Shown: positions 48,540-60,960 of the stretch, piece by piece
Layout of the letters: each line of letters begins with the position of its first letter
Numbering within the stretch: the first letter of the stretch is position 1
NCBI GenBank assembly: GCA_014871385.1
Contig: CM026430.1
Coordinates: 17,144,433 to 17,208,432 of the forward strand
Direction of reading: 5' to 3'
Length of the DNA stretch: 64,000 nt
Source: Ceratodon purpureus
Lineage: Eukaryota; Streptophyta; Bryopsida; Pseudoditrichales; Ditrichaceae
Notes under the pieces: model-generated
Database searches by the model: none
Told to the model about the DNA's origin: nothing
The model's input: only the letters and a program-made list of their open reading frames with translations
Position numbers and translations under genes: made by a program

Positions 48540-50034
48540 TATTATTGTGAAAGATTTTCATTCCATGATAAATCAAAGTTCTCTCACCCTTTTTGGTCAA
48601 GATGCAACAAACTTTATTTTAATCACATAAAAGATAGAGAATTTTTTATTTATATTAGCAATAATATGAATCCATGTTCCTTTTCACAAATTTTTTCACA
48701 TTGCTATACTTTTTTACTAACTTTAACCTTTAAAGTTCTTTGACTATGTCTCACCAAAAACGCTCCAAAACTCCCATTTCCAATGTAAAAATCACGAATG
48801 ACTAAAAAATTGTTGTTTTCCAATTCTAACCTATAAGATCTTCAACAAAATTAGTGTAGTAGACAACTTAAACATTTTCATCATAATCGGCCGTAGATAT
48901 TAGAAGATTATAGCAATTGAAATTTGAGAACATACTTTCTTGACAAGATTTTTGACTATATTGACACACTCTACCTTTTCTTTTTCTTGGTTTTTTTTAT
49001 TATGAATTTTGGGGGATTTGGTGCATGTCAAGGATGACTATGTTAGCTAATTTTTTTTGAAATTATACACAAAAGACAAGTGTAGCATGTTGAAAACAAT
49101 ATTTTTACTAAGTTGAATACATAAGATTGCAAAATCTTATTTCTTTCTTAGAAATTCCATTTTCTAACATAGTTCCAATCCAAACGGTCAAATTAAAGAT
49201 TGATGTTGATATTTTAAGAGTAAAAAAGAAAAAAACTAAAATAATATTTTTTCTAACTTTTATGAAGGAAAGAAGAAGTTTTTTTACTACATTGCTTGAA
49301 ACGGTGAGAAAGGTTTTATATTTTGTAGAGTGAACACTTTGTACGGAAAGAAGTTTTTTTAAAAATCTCCAAGATGACATTATGAATTATTTATAGAAAT
49401 AATATTAGAGGTAAAAGATGTATTTAGCATGGGTGCCCAAATTTCCCACCGAACACAAAATTCCACTTTGGGTGCCATATCTATTTTTTGAAATGTCCAA
49501 TTGAAAATAAAATTAGATTGCTTTAAAGTTCTTGCTATGGCCTACATTCACAAAAAAAATCAAAAAAAAAAATCAAAAATTGAGATCACATGTACCTACC
49601 CAAAATTTTAAAAAGCCCATTCTAGGACAATGGTCCTTTGGGAGTTAATATTTTGTAAAACAAATTTTTAAAATATATATTTTTTAATTTTTTTTAAAAA
49701 CCACATTTAGACTACAATAGTGTAAACCCGCTAATATATGTAGTGCAATAATTGGCCACAAAGAGAAGTCAAAGCCTATTGATCTTGTTTGGTAAGGATT
49801 AAGAAAACCATGTCCATCACTTCAAATTCTATAACCTTTTAATCCATGCGATCAAATTCCGTGAGATTTTTATGCTTGATCTTACAATAATCCAAAGAAA
49901 GATCTTACTATTGGATGGAAAGAAAGTTTTAAATTTAGTTTTTTCACTCTTTACTTTAAAAATGACAATTTTTTGAGTGTTTAATGACAATTTTTGGAAT
50001 GTTTTGGTGAGAAATGGTCACGGCGAATTAGGAA
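48540..50034 (+). mobile_element. TTAA-type family A element split by a same-family insertion
   Basis: 48540-48722 matches the middle of family A copy 1 (gaaagattttcattc, ttggtcaagatgcaa, aatcacataaaaga), and 49649-50034 matches its right half (aaagagaagtcaaag, gagaaatggtcacggcgaat) ending at TTAA 50035-50038. The part between is an inverted family A copy. The left third is missing, replaced by a TA run and a LINE fragment. Confidence 0.7.
48727..49644 (-). mobile_element. TTAA-type element, family A, nested copy
   Basis: Flanked by TTAA at 48723-48726 and 49645-49648. In reverse the right edge reads CTCCCAAAGGACCATTGTCC then TAGAATGGGC, equivalent to the left end of copy 1 (CAAAGTCCTAGAATGGG). 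The other edge carries CTCACCAAAAACGCTCC, the reverse of tttttggtgagaa in copy 1. Length 918. Confidence 0.7.
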
Positions 50035-50227
50035 TTAATATACTTCTTTATCAAATTCTTATATTTCTAATATTACTATATATAAAATTAATATTTAGTG
50101 AAGATATTTTGGAAGGTGAGATTTTGAAAAATCCTTTACGGATCCTTGCTCGTAAAGTCCACAAAATGAAATATTAGACAAAAGGTTCACCCCTCTTCCA
50201 CACATAAGTGTAGGAGTTTTTGGTTAA

Positions 50228-50794
50228 TCCCTAACTGCCCAACCATGCATATTTTGCATGATGTACAAATTTCATCCACAGTTCTTCATCTATCTTGCAC
50301 TTTTTCAAGTGTGATTTTTTTAGTTAAATTTTTATGGGAAATTGGCTTCATGTATGTGTGATCTGATTGAAAAGAAAAAAAATTATGAAAAATTTATGCC
50401 TCTTTTTGTGTTGCAGTGTTTCACACAAAATTATAAAGATTTTGGTCAAAAAGTGTTCTTGAAAAAATAAACTCATAAAACCAATCATCAAAAAAATCTC
50501 CAAAAATCACTACGTCTAGAGTACCACAATATAAGCTACCACAACAAATTTCAATCTCATACTTTTGATAGTTTGTTTGTAATTAAATCACAAAATAAAT
50601 TTTTATTTTATGTTTCAAAATTTATAAAAATAATAGTGACAGCAATCAAAGATCTAACTGAATAAATTGAATCTAAATTTCAAAATGTGTAATTTTTATT
50701 TACACATCAAGTTCCAAATATTCATGTTTGTTGATATTTATAATGCATCTTTACAATACTACCCAAATTGGACATAGATGAGGAGGTTTAGGGG
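50228..50794. mobile_element. TTAA-type element, family D
   Basis: Flanked by TTAA at 50224-50227 and 50795-50798. Ends TCCCTAACTGCCCAACC and, in reverse, CCCCTAAACCTCCTC. Length 567, no long frame. No second copy in the window. Confidence 0.55.
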
Positions 50795-51427
50795 TTAACC
50801 TTTGTCAATCTTCACTAAGTTGACATTATTTTTTTCCTTAAAATCCCACTGCCCAATTCATTAGTTTCCACTCTCCCAATTATCTGATTGATAGGATAGA
50901 TTTCATTCTTACATACACTATCCAAAAATAGTTTGCATGATTTTGAAAAAACTAATAGTATTCTGCAAATTCAAGATAAGTTAGTTGATGATGATATAAA
51001 TTACATGAACTTTGCTAGTATGTTTTGAATGGCTTTTTATTTGCGTTTGTAATTTTGAACATAAAATGTTACTTTTATTACTTCTCCAAATCACATGAGA
51101 TATTTTTTATTTTATAAAAATTGCATAAAAATATCAATTGATCATATTCATGATTTAGTAATTACTGATTTCTAAATTTTTACAGTTGCTCGTTGTGAGG
51201 CACCATGCTACAACATCAAGCTTCCACATTCCATATAATTTAAATTTTGTAACCATCAAATTTTAAAACCTCTTTTCATTAAATTTGGCAATGCTTCGTT
51301 TTATTCATTTCTTTTATAAGTGATTGCCAAGAATCTTAACTACCATTGTGGATCAAATGCATTATCAATTTCAAAAAAAATTAACAACCATTGTTATATC
51401 TGTTGATAATTATAAGCTCGCCTCTAA

Positions 51428-52336
51428 CCCTTAATCAACCATAATCCTATAATGGGCTTTTTTGAAATTTTGGACATGTTCCTACAATGTCAATTTTGGT
51501 TGTGAGTATGTGAATATTTTTCTAAATATAAGAAATTTCAAGAGCTTTGAGATAATATAATTTTTTTTTAGCAAAAGTTGAAAAAAAAAAATTATGGTAT
51601 CTTAAAGAGGATTTTTCTATTTTTTGAAAAGCTCCTAAAATTTTGCTACACCCTTCAACTACCATTGGATTTTTAATGCAAGTAACCAACATGATTGGCT
51701 TTGAGATTATCAACAAAAAATATCTTACATTATAAAATATTTTCATTTTGTGAAGAGTCAAAATTTTCACATCCTATTATGTCAAGATGCAATAAAGAAA
51801 ATTCTTTATCACATGAAAGATAGATATTATTATCTTTTTTTTAATTCAAGAATAGGTATATACCTTTATTTTGATTGCATGAATTTGTATTCTAACAAAA
51901 AATGGATCATCAAAAAAATATAATGAGTATTAGAAATAATATAAACTCATGTTCCTTTACAACTTTTTTCACAATACTGCATCTATTTTTAACCTCTAAA
52001 ACTTGGTATACAAGTAATTGACATCATGTACATTGTATAAGTATAAAACCACCAACTTGTACAGTGCAAAATATTTAGACAAAGAGATGTCAAAGTTTGC
52101 TAATCATGTTTGAAAGGGATGAAAAGAAACATTGTTTCTTATTACAAAATCTGCCATCTTCTAATTTGTGTGGTCAAATTTTATGAAATGTTTTGTGCAT
52201 GATCTTCTAAAAGTCATAGATAAGATCTGTAGTTGGAGATGCAAAGAAATCTTTGGTTTTGGTTTGTTCACTCTTGCATTGGAAATGATAGTTTTTGAAG
52301 TGTTTTTGGTAACGCATGGTCACGGCCAATTAGAGG
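51428..52336 (+). mobile_element. TTAA-type element, family A copy 2
   Basis: Same orientation and content as 33899-34837: left end CCCTTAATCAACCATAATCC then TATAATGGGC, and right end gcatggtcacggccaattag. Right flank TTAA (52337-52340); left flank has mutated to CTAA. Length 909. Confidence 0.75.
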
Positions 52337-52683
52337 TTAAATGAAGACATGTGATTAAAGCACTATCAACCACTTTCTTACTAATAATTGATTAGAAGCC
52401 TAAGTTTGAAACCACCTTTCTATGAACTTAATACTACAACAATTTTTCTTTTGCAAATAAGCATTCTAATAATGGCATGCTATAAATTGCAAAAAATAGT
52501 GGTGGTTTAATGCACTATTGTGAGTGGAAATCAATAATACTATTTTGGATGTAAAAGAACTTGTATAATGAAAGTACTCATGAAGTACTTTTCATTTCAA
52601 AATTTCTAATAATTTCAATATTGATGATAAAATTGTGAAAAATAGACATTCTTCATAAAAATTTCTTTTAAAAACTATCTCAG

Positions 52684-52685
<2 letters not shown>

Positions 52686-52714
<29 letters not shown>
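52686..52714. repeat. TA microsatellite
   Basis: About 14 AT/TA units followed by gtgcgcgc. Confidence 0.85.
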
Positions 52715-52717
<3 letters not shown>

Positions 52718-53939
52718 CGCGCTTCTACCATTTACACTACAACTACACATTGCATCGCTAAAACCAATTTCCTGAAATTTGTGGTAAAACACATCAAAAT
52801 CTTTGGTTAACTCTAATTCACTCAAAATAAATTGTACAACATGATGGTAAAAGACACCCATCACTGTAAGCTAGTCAAGTACATATTTTTCACATGATTT
52901 GCATGCTGCAAAATGGAGTCACCTCCCCACTGCACCATGCATGTTAGTCACCAGGACTACAGTCTGCAAAATATCTTAGTATCTCATCTCTTTTATACCT
53001 TTTTCTACTTCAGAACAATTATTTTATTATACATTATTAACATGTTAATATTTTATTATACTGTATTAGCATGTTAACATTTCGCCTATCAAAAATAGAA
53101 TATCTCAATTTACATTTTTTGGCAAAAAAATCAGTAAAATAACCTTAAATGGTTTAGAAATAACAAATTATTGTAAAACTAATTTATCCTATTTTCGTTC
53201 TTTTTTTTCTTTGAATTTTTTTTTTTAAAAATTTTTTTTTGGAAGTATTTTTGAAGGAACCTGCTATGTTACTACAATATTCTTCTAAGTAACTTGAAAT
53301 GTAAACAATGTTTAGACCTCTCTGCTCTAGGAAGAAAAAATGGGTGCAACTTTGACTGGTCCAAATGCCAATTCAGTAAACAATGAAATGTGGAACAAAA
53401 GACTTTTGTTACATGGCATGTGGAAACTAATAATTCTTGGTAGAAATACACTCAAGGCTAAGTCCCTTACAATGAGTAAGATGTCTTGTCATGTTTATTG
53501 CTGGCAGCAAATTATGGACGGGCACTTGCCACTTGCCCCCTCAGGCAATCAAATGGGTTGTACGTTGTCATGTCAATTTTACATCAACAACAGCTCCTTT
53601 TGATTGCTTCTAATGGTCATCTTGGAAAATTTTCAAAATCAGTCTGCCCATGGACCCCTACTGAGCTAGGCCATATCCGCAGACCCCACAGGTAGCAACT
53701 CTATAATTTCAGATGGTTCTAGAATGGGATGTTGTAACTTAACCCATTTCAAAATCCATGGAGTGAATTAGCTTGGGTGAATGAGGTACTTAATGAACCA
53801 ATTAACTTAAGCTACCAAAACTTTTTATGAACATGCAGTTAATTGGGTGATTTTTTCATCAGTGGCTAAGGTGGTATCATCGAAGTTCTCATTATTAATA
53901 ACGGTGTTGAAGAAGTTGTCATCATTTGCGATCATGCCC
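52715..53939. other. AT-rich stretch without a recognised gene
   Basis: A frame at 53340-53603 has coding-like words but no domain or splice partner. T-rich low-complexity DNA lies at 53190-53240. A LINE body may precede the tail at 53940-54095, but no reverse transcriptase motif was seen. Confidence 0.35.
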
Positions 53940-54095
53940 TTTCCTTGCAAATACAAGTTTAAATCCTAAATGCATTAGTTAACTGGTGACTCTGGTTACC
54001 TCCTACCCTGGACTCCTTGTCCAATGAGGGTTTGTATTGTGTTCTTTCTTGGCAATGAATTTCTCTTCATTTGCTTAAAAAAAAATAAAAAATCC
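53940..54095 (+). mobile_element. LINE 3' tail
   Basis: Ends ggcaatgaatttctcttcat, ttgcttaaaaaaaaat. Upstream, ctccttgtccaatgagggtt then tgtattgtgttctttc matches the reverse of the tail at 47949-48040. A shared tail in both orientations identifies one LINE family. Confidence 0.65.
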
Positions 54096-54363
54096 TAAAT
54101 GCATTAAATCCAAAACAAATCCTAAATCCAAAAAATAAAAACATGTATTTTAACTGGATTTAGACCAAAACTGTCAATATCTGTTTAAATTATTGTTGAA
54201 ATTAATATATATCAAACTAAAAAATCTAAACAAAATTTTTAATTTTTAATCTTTAATTTTTTTTATAATTTTTTTTAAAAAAAAAACATGGAGATATCGT
54301 TCTGCTGCACATATTCCACCCCTCCCCCAGTACCTCCACACCCCTGCCCTCAATCCATATCAA

Positions 54364-54752
54364 TAAGGTAGAACCACCTATTATTGAACATTTAAGAAAA
54401 TACGTTGGATACAAAGTGGTGTATGAGTTGAATTTTTTTCTACAAATTAGCAAATACTGGGATATGAGAATGGAAGTGAAATTATATTTTTCTCAGTCTA
54501 TATGAATAAGTTATGAATTTTCATTGTTTTGTATGGCTAGACACCTATTTATGTGCATAGACCCCTCCTAAAAGCGTGTACAAAGACAACTCACCTTTTG
54601 GTGACTTGTGCCAATTAATGAGTGTCTTGTGTTGGATTTGTTTTAAAACAGAATCTTGTTTGCTCGGAAATAGATGATGCATTGCTTGTGAATGCATGCA
54701 TTTATAGGGTACAGCTATGGGATGTTGTTCGCCAATAGGTGGTTCTACCTTA
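54364..54752. mobile_element. Putative small element with perfect 19-bp inverted ends
   Basis: TAAGGTAGAACCACCTATT at 54364-54382 is the exact reverse complement of 54734-54752. The 389-base interval has no open frame. A target duplication is not obvious, so this may be a MITE or a chance survivor of a larger palindrome. Confidence 0.5.
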
Positions 54753-54836
54753 TGCCCAGAATTTCAATTCGTCTCCAACACCGCCCATGCCTTGACCCTA
54801 ACCTGCTCCCATCACCACGTCTCCTCTAGCTCAACT

Positions 54837-55006
54837 GCATGGTCGTCAATATCCATGAATGACTAGTTAACAAGGTAAAGGACTCGGGGAAATTTCAGTG
54901 GGTAAAAAAGTTTGGCTTATTGCATGGTCGTCAATATCCATGAATGACTAGCTAGCAACGTAAAGGACTTGGGGAAATTTCTGTGTGTAAAAAAGTTTGG
55001 CTTATA
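54837..55006. repeat. 85-bp tandem duplication
   Basis: Two copies starting gcatggtcgtcaatatccat at 54837 and 54922, each ending with aaaaaagtttggctta; only a few differences. Confidence 0.9.
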
Positions 55007-55259
55007 ACTGATAATGTTCCTCAACGGACGAGAGTTCCTCATTAGAGTGAAGAAAAGTTGTAACGTGATGATACATTTTGTAACCACCATGTTTGACTGA
55101 ACTTGTTTCTATTTTGAAATCCTTATCCTTTATGCAGAGTAAGCTTCTCGACCATAGTAGTTCATGGAAATAAGCATTCACCACAAGGGCGTAGAATCTC
55201 TCAACCGTTGATGACAATGAAATGGTTTCCCGCATATTTTCCCACAACTATACATTTTG

Positions 55260-57715
55260 GTAGATTGTTGATATATTTTTTGGTACTAGTCTTTTACCTT
55301 TGAATTTTTTATCATATGTTATCAAAATAAAGGGGTTTCCTTTCCAAGAATTTCATGGCAAAAAAAATAAATTTCAATCTTTGGGAGGCTGTCAAAGTTG
55401 GAAGCAGTGAAAACATTTCTACAGCGGTAGATTTTGAATAATTTTTTTTCGGTTAATCTTTTGGTCTAAAATTTTTGCATACATATAACTAATTTAAAGG
55501 TGATTTGTTGGTTCAAATTACGTGGTAAATTACCAATATTTGAGCTCTAGGGAGGCTTTCAAAGTTGGCACTACTGAAAATTTTCTCACTTCAAATTCGA
55601 AAATGACATTTTGATCGGTACTCCACTGTACACTCTTCAATTCATCTTTATGCTTTTTTTCATGTACAAATAAGATAAAAGGAATCCTTCAATCAATATA
55701 TCAGGAAAAAAAAACTTTTTAATTTACCAGATTTGAGATGGAAGTCACGAATACAGTCAACAAACAAACTTATCAAGACAATATGCAACACCAAAAAATA
55801 AAACTCCATTAAAGTTGTAATTGATAATGACCATCCAAATCAAAGAGAAGACTATTTCTGCTCCATCGCCAAGGATACGAAAACACTCTATCCTTCTTAT
55901 GAGCGTTCAACAAAGGTAGGTGTATGTGTCATGATTGAAAACACAGCTGGTATTTTCTGGCCGGCCAACTCGTTCATTGCAAATCTACGAGTGGTGTTCA
56001 TTCCTCATTCAACATGTACACCTCATGTTGATTATTTCATGTCATAGTCTCCACATAGGGGTAACTCTCTCTACTTTCCGTGTAAAAAACCTCAAAGCTG
56101 GACTATTGGCGTCTTGACAAGACACTTTGGAATACAAGCGGCTATTACAACATGCACCATTGCTTCTTGAAGGATGTTGGCAATTGTTGCCTTCATGCTC
56201 ATGAGCTCCACCGTCCATGTCATTTTTGACATTGCCCGCCCTGTCGGACAGCCAACTTCTCAAGGCTAGAGACGAATTCGTCTCGGATTGGTCTCCCCAA
56301 TGGAGGACCTAGTGGTTGGGTCTTGCATGTAGAACAAAATGTAGGCTTTTTTTTTATCGAGAAATGTATTTTTTTATATACTTAATTGCATGATATCTAA
56401 TATAAAAGAGAAGAACAAATATAACATGTCACAATATCTAGAGAAATGCTTTCGTTTATATGATTGCATTATGCCCAGTAAAAATTGTGAATTGTAATAT
56501 TGATTATCTTTGTTTAGTAATTTGCATTTAACCTACTACAACTTAAGAGTTGGACTTTGTAATATAGCTTGTTAGATGGTTGGACTTTGTAATATAGCTT
56601 GTTAAATGGTGTAACTTGCACCAGTATATTCTGGCCAATAGGAAGGCTATGTTGAACTTTGTGTTATTTTACAAAGTGTCCTTATAAACATGATCATGTT
56701 CTATTTTATGCTATATAAAATGGTTTGGCTTCATAATATTTTATAAAGTAATAAATATAATATGTCATAAGACAAAAATGTGTAAATTTAATGGTTCCAA
56801 ATAAATCAAAACTATCAAATGATGTTTGTAGCATCTAAAGTGGATATGTAGTTCTAAGCACCCCAAGAGAGGTTAGCATGTCTAATTTAAATTAAAAAAT
56901 CATAAATTAATTCTAACTTGCATGGTAAGATTTTAATAGCTGGAAAATTGAAGTTAAGTTATTTATAGTCAATATTAATCTATAAATAATTATGATTCTT
57001 TCTTAAAATAATTACATCTTTCTCTAAAAACCTTAAAAAATATTTCAAAACAACCTTGAAGATTTTTAGAATACATTTACTTTTACAACAATAATTTATT
57101 TGGAAACATTGAAACTCATACTCTGTAAGTTATTTTAATTGTGTGCAATCTTGTAAACAATAACATTGAAGTATTGCACACAGGTGCAAATAAGTATTAA
57201 ATTAGTGGAGGTCACCCTCCTAATTATTTTCACCAAACAAATTTTGATGAAAGAGAATTGGTAAACTTGTTGCAGAGTTGATGGCTACTTAGTCTTTTAT
57301 TAAGTGACCAATCAGCATGACCAAACATCATAAATTTAACGGTGTCACTGCATGATTCGAAATCATATGGGTGTGACCATGTACATACCCTAGTACCATA
57401 GCCAGCTTGCCCAAAAATCATTCTAAAAATTAAAAAATGTAAAAATTAGAAAATTATGAAAATAAAAAACAAATATGAAATAAATTAGTCTTTGAAATAT
57501 TTTGTTATTTCTAAGCCATTTGAGGTCCTTTTTATTAATTATTTTTGCTAAAATACAAATTTGAAGAATTCAATTTTTGAGTAGTGAACTTTATTTTTTC
57601 AAAATAAATAAATATTCATTTGCCAACTGGCTAATTTGCTATGATGTTACGGTATATGTATGGTTATTAGCAATTTTCCAATAATGAAGGATTGAAATTA
57701 TATGTTTCCCGTAAG
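55260..57715. other. AT-rich intergenic DNA with small duplications
   Basis: No gene seen. A ~32-bp tandem duplication (ttggactttgtaatatagct, tgttaga) lies at about 56550-56610, and sequence related to the 46.2-46.85 kb minisatellite at about 56380-56480. Confidence 0.5.
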
Positions 57716-57719
57716 TTAA

Positions 57720-58650
57720 CCCCTAAATTTCCTTGTGTTTTTGAGAGCTTGAATCCTCAAAACTGCGATTTTTTACCACTATGCCCTCCCGAGGATATGA
57801 AACAAACTTTTTAACCTTTTTGGGAATTTCAACCGTAAGATCTTGTACCTAACCCTACTTAGAAGAACTGATCCAAATTTCAACCGTTGGATGTTTTTCA
57901 TTAGGGAGATCATAGTGTTCAAAGTTTCAGAAAATAATTTTTTCAGCCTTGGCCGAGAGGCATAGTGCAAATGGGCCAAAGGGAGACTTGATGATTATTA
58001 CTTCAAACATTTTGGTCACATTTTTTTCCATGTAGCTTACTAAGTTAGGTATGCTCATGCAAAAATTTTAGGCCAAAAAAAACGATTTTTAGACCTTCAT
58101 AAAAATTATTTTCTATAAGAAGGTATAAAATTGATAAAATAGTAAAACATGCATTACAAAAACAATTTGTGAGCTAAAGAAAAAAAGAACGGTGAGTAGC
58201 TACCTTTATAAATTTGTGATTTTTAGGAAAAAATATTTAAAAAAAATTCAAAAATCTCGAATTTTGACAAATTCCTAAAGAAAAAATTCAAAAATTACTA
58301 AAAACTTTGAAGCTTGTCTTTGTAAGTTTTGGAGGCTGCCCTTGTAAAATTGGTAAACTTTTTGACTTGGGTCACTATGGAACTTGATTAGTGATTTGGT
58401 TATGAAAATATTTCAATTTTTATTTTTTTTAAAAGACCTAATTTTAGACTGCCCGTTTTGGACTTGAAACCTAAAATTTCTAGATGAAGGTTCTAAAATT
58501 GGAATTTGGCTTCAAAATTTTTACTACATAGACCTTACAGTAAAGGGAGATCCCAATAAAAATCTTGAAAAAAAATATTAATTTTAACCTCCCCATCCAG
58601 GCTGCCCGAAATAGCCAAAACCCATTTTGGGTTTTAAGGATAGTTAGGGG
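57720..58650 (+). mobile_element. TTAA-type element, family C copy 2
   Basis: Flanked by TTAA at 57716-57719 and 58651-58654. Ends CCCCTAAATTTCCTTGTG and, in reverse, CCCCTAACTATCC. Length 931. It is the better-preserved partner of the inverted copy at 36173-37090, and shares gatcttgtacctaaccct with family E (60.84 kb, reverse). Confidence 0.75.
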
Positions 58651-58841
58651 TTAATGGGCTAAAGAACTTAGGCTCTTGTTACTTATTATTGTTCACCATT
58701 CTTAGCAATCCATATGAGGTACATTTTTTGCCATGACACCTTCCATAATACCCACTTTATATTACATCTATCTTCTATTACATTCACCTCCTATTACAGC
58801 TTCCACCTTCAATTAGAGTTGCCCAAGATTGACGGTTTTAA

Positions 58842-59594
58842 CCCCCAAATGCCTGAGCCTATGACCACGGAAATAGACTTTGACTTTGGATGTTCTATTT
58901 TTCTACTATAAACAATGTAAAATATGAATTTTAAACTTTTCTTAGCTAGATACACATGTTATCTACAAGAAATAATGTTATCAAAATTAAATGTTTCAAA
59001 ATGTAATTAATATAAATTTTCAAATCAAAACAAACAAAGAAAATTTATATCAAATATAGGTTATACTAAAAAATTTATGAAATATTTACCATAGATGAAT
59101 ATGACAGCCAAGAACCTTATATCAGTTACCGTGCTCAAAAATTATGTTTTAATTCAAAAATATGATGAAAAAACCTAAAACCGTGGAAAATCAAGAAGTA
59201 GCCACGGTTATACCCCTTCATCTTATACCAGCTATAAATCACTCAATTTTAGGTATTTTTCAAAATTTTAAATTGGACTGGAAAAAAGATTTTCCAAACT
59301 ACATTTCATTAGTTTACCTCAACTGCAAAAAAGATCATCCCGATAGTCAAAATTGTGTTTCAACTGTCTGTATCAAGGAATTTTTGAATACATACACGGT
59401 ATTGATCTTTTTGACTTTAAGGAGGCACCAAAATTCATGAAATTATTATTTTGAGAATTTGTTAATGAGGTTAGATAGATTTCTCAACTTTACCACGTGA
59501 AAAAAAAATGGATGAAAAATTGTCATTTGGATGACAGTTATGGAACTTGGAAAAATGAAAACGACCAGTTTTTGGTCGTTTAGGCGTTTAGGGG
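58842..59594 (-). mobile_element. TTAA-type element, family B copy 2 (inverted)
   Basis: Flanked by TTAA at 58838-58841 and 59595-59598. Nearly identical to 44523-45267 in reverse complement. The 92-codon frame at 59162-59440 differs from the other copy at only two residues. Length 753. Confidence 0.8.
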
Positions 59595-60095
59595 TTAATC
59601 TAAGGTGCCCAGTTTCTTTGGTCTATAATGTTGTATGTGGCTAAAACATGTGGATTTGACATTTAGATCAGTAATCCTGTAATGATGCCAGGGTCATAAT
59701 ACCAAGTGTAATGTAATGAAACAAGCCATTGAGAGTGCTGTGACTACCACCCATACCTTCACAGGTACTGAAGGGATTTCAAGATGTCACTTAGCCTAGG
59801 CGGTTAAAGACAACAATGTACATTGAGAAAATTAAACAAAATGTAAAAAAATGAAATCCCTATTCCTCAATAGATGGCAATTTAAATGTACTGTAAATTG
59901 GATTTACGGTGAGGAGGGGTCTTGTGTGGAAAAATAATAATAATAATAAAATCAAATAAAATCAAATAAATAATCTTTATTCAAAGCTTGGTTTGAAAAG
60001 GGTATAGTAATATTTTTTAAGACTCTCAAATTCCAAGCTCCAGATTGCACATTGTCATGGAGAGGAAAAGGAATGAAATGTTGGATTCTGTTTAA

Positions 60096-60956
60096 CCCCT
60101 GAAGGACAATCTGCCACATTTGGGCTTTTTTGGAATTTAGGCATGTACCTATGAATGCAATTTATATCAGGATTTTCTGAAATTCTTATTGAAGGTGGGC
60201 TGTTCGGAGATCTTCGTGTGGGTACTATTATTTTTCAATTCCGACATCGGGATTAAAAGTTATGAAGGTTTAAGTGTCAAACGCTGCTCGTTGGGCAGTT
60301 GCTAAATTTTTCTAAGCCATTGTGAATGTAGCAAATTCTGCCCAAAACTGCCCAAAACTGCCCAAAACTGCCAAAATCTGCCCAAAGACGAAACTTTGAA
60401 ATCCCACCAAAAATTGAGATTTTGAGATTTTTCAAAAATAGAAATCTTTGTTTATAGATAAGGCAGTAGAGCATGTTCCCACCGTTCGGATTTTTAATCC
60501 AATTTTTTTTCATATGCTATTTTTATTGTCCAAAAACGGCCTTTGTTTGTGAATTTCAGTATACACCCTAGCGGAAAATGATTTTTTTGGCAACTTTCCA
60601 CAACTTTTTTGAATATAATTTTCTTAGAACAATTAGCTAACTCAGTCTTCTTTGACTTGCATCAAAACCCCCAAAATCCATAATGCAAAAAAATGGTTTT
60701 TTGGGCCTTCAAAACTATGCTGTCCCCTTTTTTTGCAAGGAAAAAAAACTTGTTTTTCTACTTTGAACGTTACGATCTTGCAATTGGTGAAGAATGAGTG
60801 TGTGAGATTTGGTGGACATGTAGACATAGAAGTTAGCTACAAGATCTTAGGGTTAGATGTTCTAAAAAAGACCCCAAGTTTGCAAAATCCACCTTGCTTT
60901 GAAGAGGGGCTGTTTTGAGGCAGTTTTGATGAAAAATACCCTCAGAACTTTAGGGG
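60096..60956 (+). mobile_element. TTAA-type element, family E
   Basis: Flanked by TTAA at 60092-60095 and 60957-60960. Ends CCCCTGAAGGACAATC and, in reverse, CCCCTAAAGTTCTGAGG. The left subterminal part (tttgggcttttttggaattt then aggcatgtaccta) resembles family A. A 12-bp gcccaaaact unit is repeated about four times near 60337-60380. Length 861. Confidence 0.7.
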
Positions 60957-60960
60957 TTAA

